Source: Phoma sp. XZ068 (Eukaryota; Ascomycota; Dothideomycetes; Pleosporales; Didymellaceae). Taken from it: a DNA stretch of 64,000 bases. Below are positions 10,495 to 21,844 of this stretch, piece by piece. The DNA lies in NCBI GenBank assembly GCA_004835665.1, contig RBKR01000018.1, forward strand, positions 434,001 to 498,000. Reading direction: 5' to 3'. The position numbers and the translations under genes are program-made. The notes under the pieces were generated by a model, which saw nothing but the letters and a program-made list of their open reading frames with translations, ran no database searches and had not been told where the DNA came from. Position 1 is the first letter of the stretch, and every line of letters begins with the position of its first letter.

Positions 10495-11395
10495 TTACCT
10501 CGTCTTCAGCGTCTTGAGAACTTTGACCGCCTCTCCCGACTCTTCCATATCTGCGTATATCTTCATGATTTGCATCACCCTCCCAGACGCGGCTGTGCCC
10601 GCCCTCTTCGCCTGCTGCAGCGCCGAACTCAGATCGAGTAGTATTGTACTGCGCACCTTGCTGAGCCGTGATGTCTGCGCCACCACAAAGGGGTGTTCCT
10701 CCAGGCCCTTAAGCCCCTCCGTCACCAGCCTGTACTGCACCACATTCCGCCGTAACCTCGCAGTGCTTGTCCCATACTGCGCATCGTCGTCCTCGTCGTC
10801 CTCGCTCTCGCTGCTATCACTCACATCCTCCTCATCCCTCCCCGTATTACTGACAGCGACGCCCTCCTCGCACTCCCGCAATCGCTCGTCAAACTCCACC
10901 AATCTCCTCCCCACCTCAATCTTCTGCCTCGCTTGTCTCCTCTCTTCCAACAACCGCCCCACTTCCTCCTCCCGCGCCCTGACCAAACCCTGAAGCGCCT
11001 CCGCTTCCTTCGCAAAACCCAAAAGTCCTACCCTGACACCCTCGACTTTTTCCTCGCCGCCTCGTAAGCTGTTTCCTAGCGTGAGAAAGTCGGCGTAATT
11101 TGCATTAACGAGATCGAGCAGTTCTCTGCTCAAGAGTTGGGAGCGCGAGCGCAGTTCAGAACGCAGGTCTTCGAGGGTTTGGTGGCGATTGGAGAGGGTG
11201 GAGAGGTATGCGGAGGGCGTGAAGTTTGGTTGCAAGAAGTCCGCGCGCTGGAGAGGTTTCGCAAACGGGAGGGTATCGAGGTTGTCTTCATCTTCGTCGG
11301 ACGAGTTGGTGCGGGTGTCAGAGATCTAGATGTGGGTTGTTAGATGCAATGGGCTTTTGGGGAGGCGGTCGGGAGCGTACGTAGAATTGGCTCAT
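10495..11395 (-). CDS. cog2: Conserved oligomeric Golgi complex subunit 2 (COG2)
   Basis: A subunit of the COG tether that acts in retrograde transport at the Golgi. A five-codon first exon (11381-11395) is joined to 10495-11325 over a 55-bp intron with GTACGC donor and CTAG acceptor; the product is 281 residues. This restores the family-like start MSQFY plus an acidic stretch, then LPFAKPLQRADFLQP and YLSTLSNRHQTLEDLRSEL, typical of fungal COG2. The middle (about 85-160) is a coiled-coil-like, Arg/Glu-rich region ending in a Ser/Asp/Glu-rich loop. Fungal COG2 is short like this. It shares a 350-bp promoter with the NADH pyrophosphatase gene. Confidence 0.88.
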
Positions 11396-11425
11396 CTTGG
11401 GTTGCTGTACGCAAGAGACTCTCGA

Positions 11426-11453
11426 CTGGTTGGCTGGCTGGCTGGCTGGCTGG
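11426..11453. repeat. GGCT tetranucleotide microsatellite
   Basis: About five and a half perfect copies of GGCT/CTGG in tandem, inside the COG2/NPY1 promoter. Such tracts vary in length by replication slippage. Confidence 0.9.
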
Positions 11454-11495
11454 ATTGGACCCCTCTACGCGACACGTACAGCTGTCGCGTTGTCC

Positions 11496-11531
11496 AGATA
11501 AAGTTACCCAGGTTCCGATAAGCTTATCGGA
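11496..11531. promoter_or_regulatory. Cluster of three GATA-factor-like sites including a perfect palindrome
   Basis: AGATAA is followed 12 bp later by TCCGATAAG joined directly to its exact reverse complement CTTATCGGA (11514-11531). The motif match is seen in sequence; binding by a GATA factor is inferred. Confidence 0.55.
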
Positions 11532-11745
11532 GGCTCGCTCCGAGGCTTCGGAAACATGCACACGCTTCGTGACGACACATTACCAAGCAGCGCGCCCCGC
11601 CGTGGGGCACTGCGTCGGCTATGTTGCAATTCGTCGTGTATTCGGCATTTGGCTTGGGACTTCTTCTCCTTCTGTACACTCCCTGTTTAGTTTTTTGATT
11701 CTGAGTAGCACCATTGCCTCGGTATAGACAAACTGCTCGTAGATT

Positions 11746-13109
11746 ATGGCCCCGCTTCCCCAGCCTAAGCTTCCAGAGCCTGCGCACCCAACCGTCGATT
11801 CCATGTTGAGCCGCAAGTTTGGGAAGGAGGTTGCGAATTACTTCTCTGGTACCGTCTTACTTCTCTTGTGAACGACCATGATTGTGTACTAACAATGACA
11901 TCCAGGCTCCCCATTGAATCGCGTATCCTTTCTCCGCCCCGACCATGCTTTCCTCTCCTCTGCCCTCCGCCACCCCTCGGCTACTTTCATCCTCTTCAAG
12001 AACATCGAGCCCCTCGTCTCTTCACCCACGTCGCTAGCCCATGTCTCCTACTCCGATGTCGAGCCCATCATCGGCAAGGACATTTTCAACACGAGCGAAG
12101 ACGATGTGATTGCGCAGTACAACTCCAGCTTGTATATCCCGCAGATAGTGTTCCTAGGTCTGGACGAGCGGAAGGAGGGATTTGTGTACAAGGAGCATTA
12201 CAAGGGGCAGCCATGGTTTGCGCTGGACGTTACGCCGAGGGACAGTGTAAAGGATGAGGCCGAGAAGTTAATTTCGAGCCTGCAATCCAAGGGCCTGGAC
12301 TTTAGCAAAGGGAGGATGCACCTCTCCTTGCCTGCCGAAGAAGGTACAAACTCTTTTCTATTCCAATCAAGTCAAGACAAGACAAGTTAAGCGCATACTA
12401 ACATATCCCAGCTGCCATATACGCCGAAGCCCGCCACCTCCTCGACTGGAACGCACGCAACCCTTTCTGCGCCGCCTGCGGCTACAAAACCCTCTCCGTC
12501 AATGCGGGCTTCAAGCGCACCTGTCCACCCAAAGACGTCGCACACGCCGTGAACGCATCCACCCCTGGCGAACGCCCACCCTGCGCAACACGCACCGGCA
12601 TCTCCAACCTGTGCTTCCCGCGCACCGACCCCACCGTCATCATGGCCGTCGTCAGCGCCGACGGAAAGCGCATCCTGCTGGGCCGCCAGAAGCGCTGGCC
12701 GCAGTACTGGTACAGCACTCTAGCCGGATTCCTTGAGCCCGCCGAGAGCGTCGAGGAGGCTGTGCGGAGAGAGGTCTGGGAGGAGAGCGGCGTGCATCTA
12801 GGCCGTGTTGTTATTCACTCTACGCAGCCGTGGCCGTACCCTGCGAACCTGATGATTGGCGCTATTGGGCAGGCGATTCCCGAGGGGGAGACAGTGCACC
12901 TTGGTCATGATGCTGAGCTTGAGGATGCGAAGTGGTTTGAGGCGGATGAGGTTAGGGAGGCGCTGCGTGTGGGGACTAGTGGGTTGGGTGAGGACGCTGG
13001 GCCGGAGTATAAGGAGGGCGGTCTTAGGTTACCTCCTGCTACTGCGATTGCGCATCAGTTGATCAGCGCTATGGTCAATGGGTTTGCGAGTGGGTCGCCT
13101 ATGATTTAA
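11746..13109 (+). CDS. npy1: NADH pyrophosphatase (NPY1/NUDT12-type Nudix hydrolase)
   Basis: Hydrolyses NADH (and NAD caps or related dinucleotides in family members) to NMNH and AMP. Exons are 11746-11848, 11906-12343 and 12412-13109, giving 412 residues. A zinc-ribbon pattern lies at C200/C203 and C218, with a fourth cysteine likely in the CATRTG segment just after. The Nudix box GX5EX7REUXEEXGU is complete at about 286-308. It is followed by STQPWPYP, the near-invariant SQPWPFP-type array that separates NADH pyrophosphatases from other Nudix proteins. The C-terminus SPMI is not a standard PTS1, so peroxisomal location is not supported. It is divergent from COG2 and convergent with the cysteine synthase gene. 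Confidence 0.93.
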
Positions 13110-13217
13110 GCTCCGATTGCCTGAAGACAATATTAGGAGTGAGCATTGCAGCAAGCGAAGAGAGGGGTGTAGAGTAGACGCATAGATAATGAATGGTATA
13201 TTGTACAAATGATATGT

Positions 13218-14400
13218 CTATGGCAGGACAATGTACTTCTTCAAATGCTCCGGTATCGCGCCGTATAACTTCTTCTCCTCCAGCCACTTCTTGCTGAACA
13301 AGCGGTCCGCATAGCGGTACGCGCCATCACACAGCAACGTGACGACTGTGCTGCCCTTGCCCAGCTTCTCAGCGACTTCCTTCGCAGCCACGACGTTCAG
13401 ACACGAACTCGCGCCCAGGTACAACCCCTCCTCGTCTAAGCACCTGTACACCATCTCAATCGTCTTCTCGTCGCTGATGTGCAGCGAGCCGTCCAGCAGG
13501 TCAATGTCAGGCTTCAAGTTGTCTGTCACACGGCCCTGGCCAATGCCCTCGGTAATGGAGCCACCTTGACGCTCGGCCAGCTTGCCGCCGGACTGGATGT
13601 AGCTGTGCAGCACCGAGCCTGGCGGGTCGGCGAGGAAGGACTTTACGCGACCACCGCTCTTCTCCTTCAGGTATCGTGTGGTTCCTGCGAGCGAGCCTCC
13701 AGTGCCGGTCGCGCAGGTGAACGCATCAATCTTGCCCTCGGTCTGGTACCAGATCTCCGGCCCTGTGGTCTCAATGTGCGCCTGCCTGTTCGCTACGTTG
13801 TCGAACTGGTTGGTCCAGACGGCGTTGTCCAAGCGTTCAGCGTGGCGCTTGGCTTGGTGGTTGTAGTTTTCCGGGTTGTCGAAGGCAACGGCTGGCACGG
13901 GGTAGACTTCTGCGCCGAGCAGACGGAGCAGATCGATCTTGCCCTGCGATTGTGTGTTGGGCATGTAGATGACGAGCTTGTAGCCTTTGCTTCTGCAGAC
14001 GTGGGCTAGACCGATGCCTGTGTTTCCGGCGGTGCCCTCGATGACGGTGCCGCCTGGCTTCAGGAGGCCGGCCTTCTCGGCATGCTCAACGACGAAGAGC
14101 GCGGCGCGGTCCTTCACTGAACCACCTGGGTTTTGGAACTCGGCCTTGCCGAGAACGTTGCAGCCGGTTTCCTCGGAAAGCTTCTTAAGGCGGATAAGGG
14201 GTGTTTTGCCGATTGCTATAGATTCATTAACAATAGTCCATGTGAGATGTGGAGGGGAAGCTACCATCGAGGAAGCCCCGCTGTCCAATGCCTTGAGCTT
14301 TGGAGATGCCAATTGCAGTTTGATGATTGGCCTCAAAGGAGACAGCCTCAGCGCTTCTCCGCGCCGAAGCAGCAAACTGCCGCGCTGCTGTCCTAAACAT
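13218..14400 (-). CDS. PLP-dependent cysteine synthase-like protein, probably mitochondrial
   Basis: A fold-type II PLP enzyme of the cysteine synthase / cystathionine beta-synthase family, closest in pattern to fungal cysteine synthase 2 (yeast Mcy1/YGR012W type). Exons are 14265-14400 and 13218-14215, separated by a 49-bp intron (GTAGCT donor, TATAG acceptor); the product is 377 residues. Splicing creates the family-typical GFLDAIGKTPLIRL. The Schiff-base lysine is K80 in NPGGSVKDR, and the phosphate-binding loop is GTGGS. The N-terminus MFRTAARQFAASARRS looks like a mitochondrial targeting or anchor sequence. The reaction (O-acetylserine or another donor) cannot be fixed from sequence. It is divergent from condensin CAP-G. 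Confidence 0.9.
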
Positions 14401-14798
14401 GATGTGTTGAAGGGTTGGATGCGTGCTGTGGGAGCTCGAAGTATTTCAAAGCTCTCGATGACATCGGCGAATCAGACCTCGGGAGCATGCGACGACCCGA
14501 TGTCGCCATTCCGCGGCGTCATGCTAGCCATTCGCGTTCACGTTGGAGAACACCAGAATTGCTACAACTACATATGAGCAAAATGCCAAATCAGATTTAG
14601 TAGTCCAATAGTGCAGCCGCTCAAGATGTCTTCCTCTATAAAGCTTTCGTATGTTGTACAGACATCTTGACTTGGAGGTCGCTGATCGGCGTCTCGGGAG
14701 TGTCGATCACGTGCAGTCGCCGCTTCCGCTTTTGGCGCGAGTAAACAAACATCCACCTGAGTGTTATGTGATATCGCCAGACTAACAACACAACCACC
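14401..14798. promoter_or_regulatory. Shared divergent upstream region cysteine synthase / condensin
   Basis: A 398-bp segment between opposed start codons. It has no supported gene and no obvious repeat. TTTTGGCGCGAG near 14732 resembles the TTTSSCGC core bound by E2F-like or MBF-like cell-cycle regulators, which would suit a condensin gene, but this is only a motif match. Confidence 0.4.
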
Positions 14799-17700
14799 AT
14801 GCCAGGGAGAACGTCGACGCGCTCGACGCGCACAACGCGCACGGCTTCCGGCACAAAATCAGCACGATCGTCGACTGTCGAAGTGCCGGACGAAGGACCC
14901 ACCACGTCACTGCGCAACCAAATCGTGCAGGTCTTTAGCGATGCACAGAAAACAACGGCGACTCAACGTAAACTAGTTGTAACTTTACGAAAGATCCAGG
15001 AAGCATGCTGCTTCGAACCTCCAGCGACCAACAAGAAGGGCAAGAAGGGTCAGGAAGAAGAGCGCGAGGACTTCGATGAGGAGGAGTTCAACCATGAGGT
15101 CGTGCGCAGCGTGCTGCGCGTCATGAACGTGAAGAAGAGTGAAGCGGCCGGCGACCGCGTCATCCGCTTTCTGTGTGCTTTCCTCAAATATGCGACCGAC
15201 AAGGACCACAAGAATTTCGCGGCGTCAGTGGAAAACGAAGATGAACAGGTCGAAACCCCCAGCACCAGGCTGAATACACAAGTCCTCAAGACCATCCTCC
15301 GCCTTCTCCCATCAAAGGACAAAACGATTCGATTCCGCGCCACCCAGACCGTAACACAGCTGCTCAACAGCCTTGAGCAGATCGACGACGATGTCTACGC
15401 TCTCATCAGAGTTGGGCTGTCTAAGCGCCTGCGAGATAAGGAGCCATCTGTGCGCGTACAGGCAGTTCTGGGCTTGGGCCGTCTCGCCGGCAATGACGAT
15501 GAAGAGGAGGAGGAAGAGGACAGCGATGACGAGGCCGCAGGCGGGATTCTTGACAAGCTTGTCGATGTCATGGTCAACGATCCAGATGCCCAAGTACGAC
15601 GCGCCATTTTGTCGAATATACCATTCTGGCCCACAACCCTGCGTTTCCAATTGGAGCGAGCACGAGACATGGACCCCGCGACGCGAAGGATCGTCTACAC
15701 CCGGATTCTTCCAACCCTTGGAGATTTCCGACATCTGTCCCTCGTTGAGCGTGAGAAACTGATACGATGGGGGTTGAAAGACCGAGACGATGCTGTGCGT
15801 AAAGCTGCAGCCAGGTTGTTCTACGAACGCTGGATTGAGGACTGCGCCTCCAAGCGTGATACCCGGCCAGACGAGGAGAAAGTACCGGGCGCCGCTGCTC
15901 CACCAAGTCGCGAAGCTTTGTGCGAGTTGCTAGAGCGCATTGACATTGTCCACTCAGGTGATGATGATGGCATGGCGCATGACGCCATGAAGGAATTCTG
16001 GGCCGGAAGACCTGATTACTGTGAGGGCATTGCATTTGACAACGAGTTCTGGTTGAACTTGGATCCTTCAGCTGCCTTTGTAGTGCGTAGTCTGAATGAT
16101 CACTCGCAGGATACCGAGGACGATCGCATGCGAGACATGATTCAGGACAAACTGCCAACAGTCACGAACTTCACTGTCATTCTCCAGAAGGCGCTCAATA
16201 CCGTAATGGAGACTGTTGAGAAGGGTGCATTGATAGATGAAGACGACCCAGAAGCGGACGAAGCACAAGAGCTCATTGAGGATTGCACATTTGTCGCTAA
16301 GCAACTCCTGCATATCGCCCTCACCCTCGACTATTCAGACGAAATGGGAAGAAGACAAATGTACAACATCACGCGAGAGGCAATAGCTCAGGCCGCACTC
16401 CCAGAAGACTGCACGAAGCTTGCGATCGAAGTACTACGTATCGTATGCGGCAATCGTGGCGAATCTGACTTCTGTGCTGTTGTTATGGAAGCCATCCAGG
16501 AAGTTCGTGACACGCTGCTGGATGCGGACGATGACAACACAACTGAAGTTGGAGATGATGCAGAGAGCTTCCACTCTGCACAGTCTGAGACCGACAGCCC
16601 TCCTCCAGCAAGTAAGAAAGCGGCGAAGCCAGCAAAGGATCTCAGCCCTGAAGAGGAAGAGACCAAGCGGATTCGCGAGATTCTGGTGTACTCCAAGTGC
16701 CTGCACATTGTGCAGTGTACGCTTCAGAATGTAACCTGCGACTTGGAGTCAGACACCAACCTGACCAGCATGCTGAACACACTCATCATTCCTGCTGTCC
16801 AGGCACGCGAAGCCATGATCCGTGAGCGCGGCGTCATCTGCTTGGGCATGGCAGCCCTCCTTAGCAAGGTATTTGTGAATGACGTAACTTGGTATCCTGA
16901 TATGCTAACAACCTCAGGATCTTGCCGCGAACAACCTCGACCTTTTCTTCCACTGTTTCACAAAGGGGCATGATAATCTCAAGGAGATCACACTTCAAGT
17001 CCTTGCGGATGTCATCATCACACACCCACATCTTCTTGCACCGCCTGTGCCCGATCCGGATACAACAGAACAGTCAGAGCTGCCGGAGCATAACCCCAGG
17101 TTAAAACCACTTGTGAAAGTCTTACTCAGGGGCATTACGTCGGAGAATGCAAAGGTCGGTCGCATTGCCTGCGAGGCGGCTCAGAAACTCGTTCTTCATA
17201 ACCTTCTGCCCCCAGAAGCTACTGCAGAACTCGTCAAGGCGTTTACGGTGCTGTACTTCGATCCTGATGGCACATCTAACCCGGCAGTAAGACAAGCGCT
17301 GAGCTACTTCCTTCCGGTCTTCTGCCACTCAAAGATCAAGAATGCGCAGCTCATGGCGGGTGTTGCCGTGCCAATCATCTCCAAACTTCTCATCATGCGT
17401 GACGAGATCGATGAAGATGAAGATGTTGAGATGGTCGGCTGGCCTGTCATCACCGCGCACTTGTCGGATTGGACAGATGGCCGCAAGGTTGTTGGACAGA
17501 CAGAACTTGGGCTTGATGGGAAAATGAGCTCCAGTGCCGAGTCCGAGTTACCTCACATCGCGCTTGCAGTCGACATCCTTGAGCGCGCTCTCACCAGCAC
17601 GTGTTCAAAGGATGAACGCAAACCGCTTCTCTCGCTACTGACCAAACTGTACATCTCTCCGTCCGCGCCAAAGAGGAAGGAAGGCGAGGCCGCTGAGGAC

Positions 17701-18141
17701 GAACTCCTGGAGACCCTCCAAGGACTGGTGTCAGAAGCAGTGGAAGACAAGATCGGCGTGGACGCGACGCAACGCAACGCCCTAGTCAAACTCGAGACCA
17801 CCCTCACCAAACGCCTAGGCGATGCAGCAAATGCCACTGTCGTCCAGGAGGAGCGCGAAGACACAGTAACACCAGAAACAGCAACTGCCCGCGCAACGCC
17901 CGCAGAGGAGCGTCGATCCAGCGTCGCTCCATCCGTTGACGGCAGTGAAATGGACGTTGATGAAGACGAGGACACAATGCTAGCAGGCATGCAAGGCGAA
18001 GGAACACGCATGCCACTCGAAGCCGAAGACAGCGACGAAGACGATGCAAGTACGCCGCGAGCTACAAGAGAGGGGACAGAGAAGACGGAAGCCGATATCA
18101 TGGAAGAGTTGCTCGCGAGTGACGATGAAATGACTATGTAA
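14799..18141 (+). CDS. cnd3: Condensin complex subunit 3 (CAP-G / Ycg1 / Cnd3)
   Basis: HEAT-repeat subunit of condensin, which compacts chromosomes in mitosis and contacts DNA with the kleisin. Exons are 14799-16868 and 16918-18141 (49-bp intron, phase 0), encoding 1097 residues. The N-terminus is Arg/Thr/Ser-rich and probably disordered. HEAT-like helices follow, for example RFRATQTVTQLLNSLEQID and VRVQAVLGLGRLAGN. An acidic loop (EEEEEEDSDDEA) interrupts the repeats, and the Cnd3 C-terminal domain lies around LTSMLNTLIIPAVQAREAM and beyond. The last 120 residues are acidic and Ser/Thr-rich. Size and layout fit the family. Confidence 0.93.
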
Positions 18142-18697
18142 ATGTGGATATGTCGATATGTTGATGTTTGATGACATGGTGTTGGTTGGTTGATCGGGCG
18201 TTGTTGGTCTCTTCATTCAAATTTGATACCCCATTCTCATCTAGGGTGGGCTGCGATGCAATTCATCTGTTGAACTTCTCTCTTTATGCTTTCAACAACT
18301 CCTGTTTCAAGTGATTGCGTCAAATCCAAAATTAACCCTGATGATGGTCGAATTGAAAGAATTGCTTTCGCGTCTTGTCATCATAGAGTAGACTTCGGGC
18401 AGTTGTTTGGGAGGTGGTGTGTAGACTTTGAGATAGTTGTACTGGCGTGAGTGTATGGGCGTCTGCAGGCACGCAGAACGCGTCAAGCAGCTCTGAGCAG
18501 TAGGCTAGCGCGGTTCTGAGCCATGGTGACGCAGGTGGCAGGAGTGGGAATAGAAGTCTGCTTGATAGTGTGGAGAAGAGGGCGAGCAATCGAGAGCTGT
18601 TTAAACGTACTCCTATCTAATAAATGAACAAGAGACATTTGCAAACAAACAAAGTTCTTGCTGGATATCTATAATATATAACACGCGTAGACTGTGC
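18142..18697. other. Convergent intergenic region condensin / nitronate monooxygenase
   Basis: These 556 bp hold two 3' ends. A minus-strand frame at 18332-18589 (85 codons) has no ATG start and no recognised domain, so I do not call it. Confidence 0.45.
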
Positions 18698-19805
18698 TCA
18701 CAGCTTGCTCTTCCCAACAGCTTGCCCGTCTTCAATGAAGAGAGTCTGATTCTGCCTCATCGTCTCCACGGCCTCTCTCTCAATGCGTGTGAGCAGCTCT
18801 TCATTGGTGGGAATGTCGTGGATCAGCCCGATAACCTGGCCCGCAGTCCAGACACCAAAGTCCTTATCGCCGTTGAGGAACACCTGTCGTCCTCGCTTTC
18901 CAGACACGTACTGAGCGACCTCTTCGAACTTGCCTGTGGGGCTTGTTTTCTCAATGTCGACGGCTTGGAGGGCGACTTTGTTGGCGAACAGACGCGATGT
19001 GTTCTTCCACCTGCGCAGCACAAGGGCTGTGTCTGTTTCTTGGGCGTCGACAATGGCCTTCTTGATGTTCTCGTGGATAGGCGCTTCGACTGTGCACATG
19101 AATCGTGTTCCCATGTTGATACCGCAGGCGCCGAGGGCGAGAGCGGCAGCGAGACCCTGCCCGTCTGCGAAGCCACCGGAGGCAATGAATGGTACACCTA
19201 GGGTCTGGCGTGCCTTGGACAAGAGGATGAAGTTTGTGATGTCGGTCTCGCCGACGTGTCCTGCGCACTCAAACCCGTCGATGGACAGGAAGTCGACACC
19301 AAGCTTCACGGCGGACTGGGCGTGGCGGATTGTGGTGCACTTATGTAGGATCGTTGTGCCCGCTGCTTTCAGCTGCTTGATTACAGGGCCGGGAGAGTTG
19401 CCGGCGGTCTCGACGATACGGATCTTCTCATCGATGATGACTTGTGCGTAAGCTGCATAGTCCGGGGGTACCATGGCGGGGAGGAGGGTGAGGTTTACGC
19501 CGAAGGGATACTTAGTCATGGTACGGCAACGACGGATTTCCTTGCGAAGGTCCTCGGGGGTGGGTTGGGTCAGGGCTGTGAGCTTGGAGTGGGTTAGTGG
19601 TGAAGGAAATGTTGGACGTGGTAGATACTAACTATTCCAAGACCGCCAGCATTGGAGACGGCTGAAGCAAGCTCAGCGTAGCCTACCCATTGCATGCCAC
19701 CTTGGACAACGGGTACTGAATAGGGTCAGCAATGTGTTCAGAAGTGCACGGTACAAGCCTACTTCTAATGCCAAGGGCGCGCGTCAGCTCTGTATTGAAA
19801 GGCAT
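18698..19805 (-). CDS. Nitronate monooxygenase (2-nitropropane dioxygenase family)
   Basis: An FMN-dependent TIM-barrel enzyme of the family that oxidises alkyl nitronates such as propionate-3-nitronate. Exons are 19763-19805, 19633-19715 and 18698-19582; the product is 336 residues. Splicing yields the typical start MPFNTELTRALGI, then VVQGGMQWVGYAELASAVSN and AGGLGI. The barrel shows DGFECAGHVGE with the expected active-site histidine, FIASGGFADG and ALGACGINMGTRFM, which bind the FMN phosphate. No targeting signal is seen. The small first exon (43 nt) could be missed by automated annotation. Confidence 0.93.
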
Positions 19806-20606
19806 GATGTCTTCTTTGTTAAAAAAGATGGGATGGGTGCGCAGAGGAGTGACCGCGTCTTAAAAAAGGCGACCGGATGTTTGGGGAAAAGATGGAGGCT
19901 CAACGGTCGGCAAGATGGTGTTGCGGCTACAAGCTGGGGTGTGGGGAAGCTTTGAGCCGAGGCATTTGCACGCGCGCGAGTCGTTCCATAAAGCGAGGAT
20001 CGAGGCTTGTCAGCTGCATGATGAGTGATCCAGCTGACTTCCGGCTACATTGCTCGATTCGTTGTGACCTAGTCGCCAATTGTGTTGTAGGAGGTGTGGC
20101 AAATGATCTGAAGATGATGTTCTTGCAGAAGATCAGGGTGTGCTGGCAGGATTGGACTGGGCGTTATTCACATGTCGATCGACGGGTGCTAATACTCCAT
20201 CTCTACAATCTGACACAACGACATCTGGCAATGCAATGTGGCACCTCCACGTCTCCGAGAACCTCACTCAGAAGATAAGCAGAAGGTTTGTGAGCGGCTG
20301 AGAGCTGCTTTCCACGACTTTTTCAAAAGGGTGGTAGAGCTTTGAAGACTACAACTGGGGAGCCGACTGCAGGCGAGCTCTACATTGTGATAATCATCGC
20401 AGGTTTGCCAGCATGGAATTCAACATCCCTCGCTGGCTGCTTTCCACGGAGAAGAATGAATCGCAATATCTAATAGCAGTTCGATAACCCGTAATGCCTT
20501 TGGAGTATGCATCCTTTGGAGTATGCATCCCTTGGAGTAATCCTGCTTTAAGTAGACATGCTCCCGTACCAAATGCGACTCTTACACGATACCGAATTGC
20601 TACACT
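19806..20606. other. Intergenic region upstream of the nitronate monooxygenase gene
   Basis: These 801 bp hold no supported gene. The longest frame (19877-20278, plus) has no recognisable domain. A 16-bp tandem repeat lies near its right end. The region should carry the promoter of the nitronate monooxygenase gene and the 3' UTR of the F-box-like gene. Confidence 0.45.
20497..20540. repeat. Tandem repeat of a 16-bp unit
   Basis: Two exact copies of CCTTTGGAGTATGCAT (20497-20512 and 20513-20528) are followed by a partial, altered third copy. Each full unit contains the palindrome ATGCAT. Confidence 0.85.
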
Positions 20607-21566
20607 CTAGTCACATAGTACTTTCAGCCCTCGTTCCCTCCGCAAGCGCCATGCCTCCTGCTTATACTCGCGCATCTGCTCTTTCGAAAACTTGTGTAGC
20701 TGCACATTTCGCAAGTCCCTCAGCTGTTCTGCAATATCCCACCTCTTGAACTCCACGCCATCCTTGCACAATACTATCTCGTCCAGATGTTCGTACAAAA
20801 TCTGTCCATATGTAAACCACTCATAATCCCCTCCTTTCAAAACACCACTCAAATTCCCCGAAACAAATTTCGCCAGGTAATTCGGGTCCAAAACATCCTT
20901 CCCATTTTTCCTCTCCCGGAAATGCCGCGCACTCAACGGCGGGCCAAAGCGCTCAGCTGCAATACCAGGAGGCGTTTGCACATCGATGCATATACACTTC
21001 GCCGTGACATGCATGTGCGTATCTCTGCTCTCGGTCTCGCCGTTCAGGCCAGCACGAATGAAGCGCTCTAAGACTGCGTAGAGCTGCCATGTCATTGCTT
21101 GGCCAGCGCCGTCGCCACCAACGAAGCCTGCGTAGTTGCTGAAGGGCGAACATCTTATGTCTCCGTTGCATGAACCTGAGATGCGGAACGAGACGTTGAC
21201 GGTGTCGATGTTCGTGGCATTTAGGATGGGTACGCTGGTCCAGGTTGGGAGGAGAACGATCTCGTCGAGAATTATGAGGTCCATGCAATAAATCGGGTGC
21301 TTGGCGAGACGCTTGAGATTGGAAACGGTCTCAGAGTTCAGTTGCTTGTTGACGAAAAGGAGAGGGGTAGGGCCGCGGTTTGGGTTGCCGGGGAGGTAGA
21401 GTACTACTTGACTCCAGGCTCTTAAATCGGGGGTCCAATGCCGAACTCGCGATTCGGTGAGTTCCTCGAAAGATTTGGTAAGGTCAGGAGGTGTATCTTG
21501 GGCCAGGATGGCGTAAGTGCATATTTGGTCGCGAATCTCGCGAGGGATGTCCAAGAGGGATGGCAT
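20607..21566 (-). CDS. F-box-like / fungal LLDIPREIRDQI-type hypothetical protein
   Basis: An intronless frame of 319 residues. The opening MPSLLDIPREIRDQICTYA matches the short N-terminal F-box-like helix pair seen in very large families of filamentous-fungal proteins. In many of these the motif is followed by NKQLNSE, present here as LLFVNKQLNSETVSNLKRL at about 88-106. The remainder has no known domain; the end is Arg/Lys/Glu-rich. A role as a substrate adaptor of SCF ubiquitin ligase is possible from the motif but unproven, as a Skp1-binding surface cannot be verified by eye. Confidence 0.7.
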   Translation of the reverse strand: MPSLLDIPREIRDQICTYAILAQDTPPDLTKSFEELTESRVRHWTPDLRAWSQVVLYLPGNPNRGPTPLLFVNKQLNSETVSNLKRLAKHPIYCMDLIILDEIVLLPTWTSVPILNATNIDTVNVSFRISGSCNGDIRCSPFSNYAGFVGGDGAGQAMTWQLYAVLERFIRAGLNGETESRDTHMHVTAKCICIDVQTPPGIAAERFGPPLSARHFRERKNGKDVLDPNYLAKFVSGNLSGVLKGGDYEWFTYGQILYEHLDEIVLCKDGVEFKRWDIAEQLRDLRNVQLHKFSKEQMREYKQEAWRLRRERGLKVLCD

Positions 21567-21844
21567 TCTCGATCGTGGGTTTGCTGATCAGGTCTATGCA
21601 GCAACTTGATAGAATAAAGAGGGTCCAGGGAACTGTGAAATGCGACAAATTGGTACTGATTTGTAACAATAAGCCATGTACACAATGCGATCTATGTGCA
21701 AGTGAGGTGGTGCTGCTGCACATAAAAAGCTGTTGCCTAATTCGGCATTGTACTCAATACACAAGGTTAAGCGATACAAAACAACAGCCAGCTCAAAATT
21801 TTGCATTGTCCAATTGCGAGAAGTCCCACATGTACATCGCCGAC

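Larger units (their letters stand above)
11396..11745. promoter_or_regulatory. Shared divergent promoter COG2 / NADH pyrophosphatase
   Basis: A 350-bp segment between two start codons. It contains a GGCT microsatellite (11426-11453), an AGATAA element at 11496-11501 and a perfect 18-bp palindrome at 11514-11531 made of two opposed GATAAG motifs. GATAAG matches the HGATAR consensus bound by fungal GATA factors (nitrogen, iron or light regulators). Which gene responds cannot be told. Confidence 0.6.

Noticed and set aside
14216..14264. Cysteine synthase start inside the frame that reads MVASPPHLTW
   Set aside because: This stretch is a 49-bp intron. Splicing joins an upstream ATG exon and gives the conserved DAIGKTPLIRL start.
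17553..18101. Minus-strand Ser/Arg/Val-rich frame (182 codons) over condensin
   Set aside because: Complement of the acidic, Ser/Thr-rich C-terminal tail; composition artefact.
18332..18589. 85-codon minus-strand frame between condensin and nitronate monooxygenase
   Set aside because: No ATG, no domain, and no upstream exon that joins in frame with a plausible intron.
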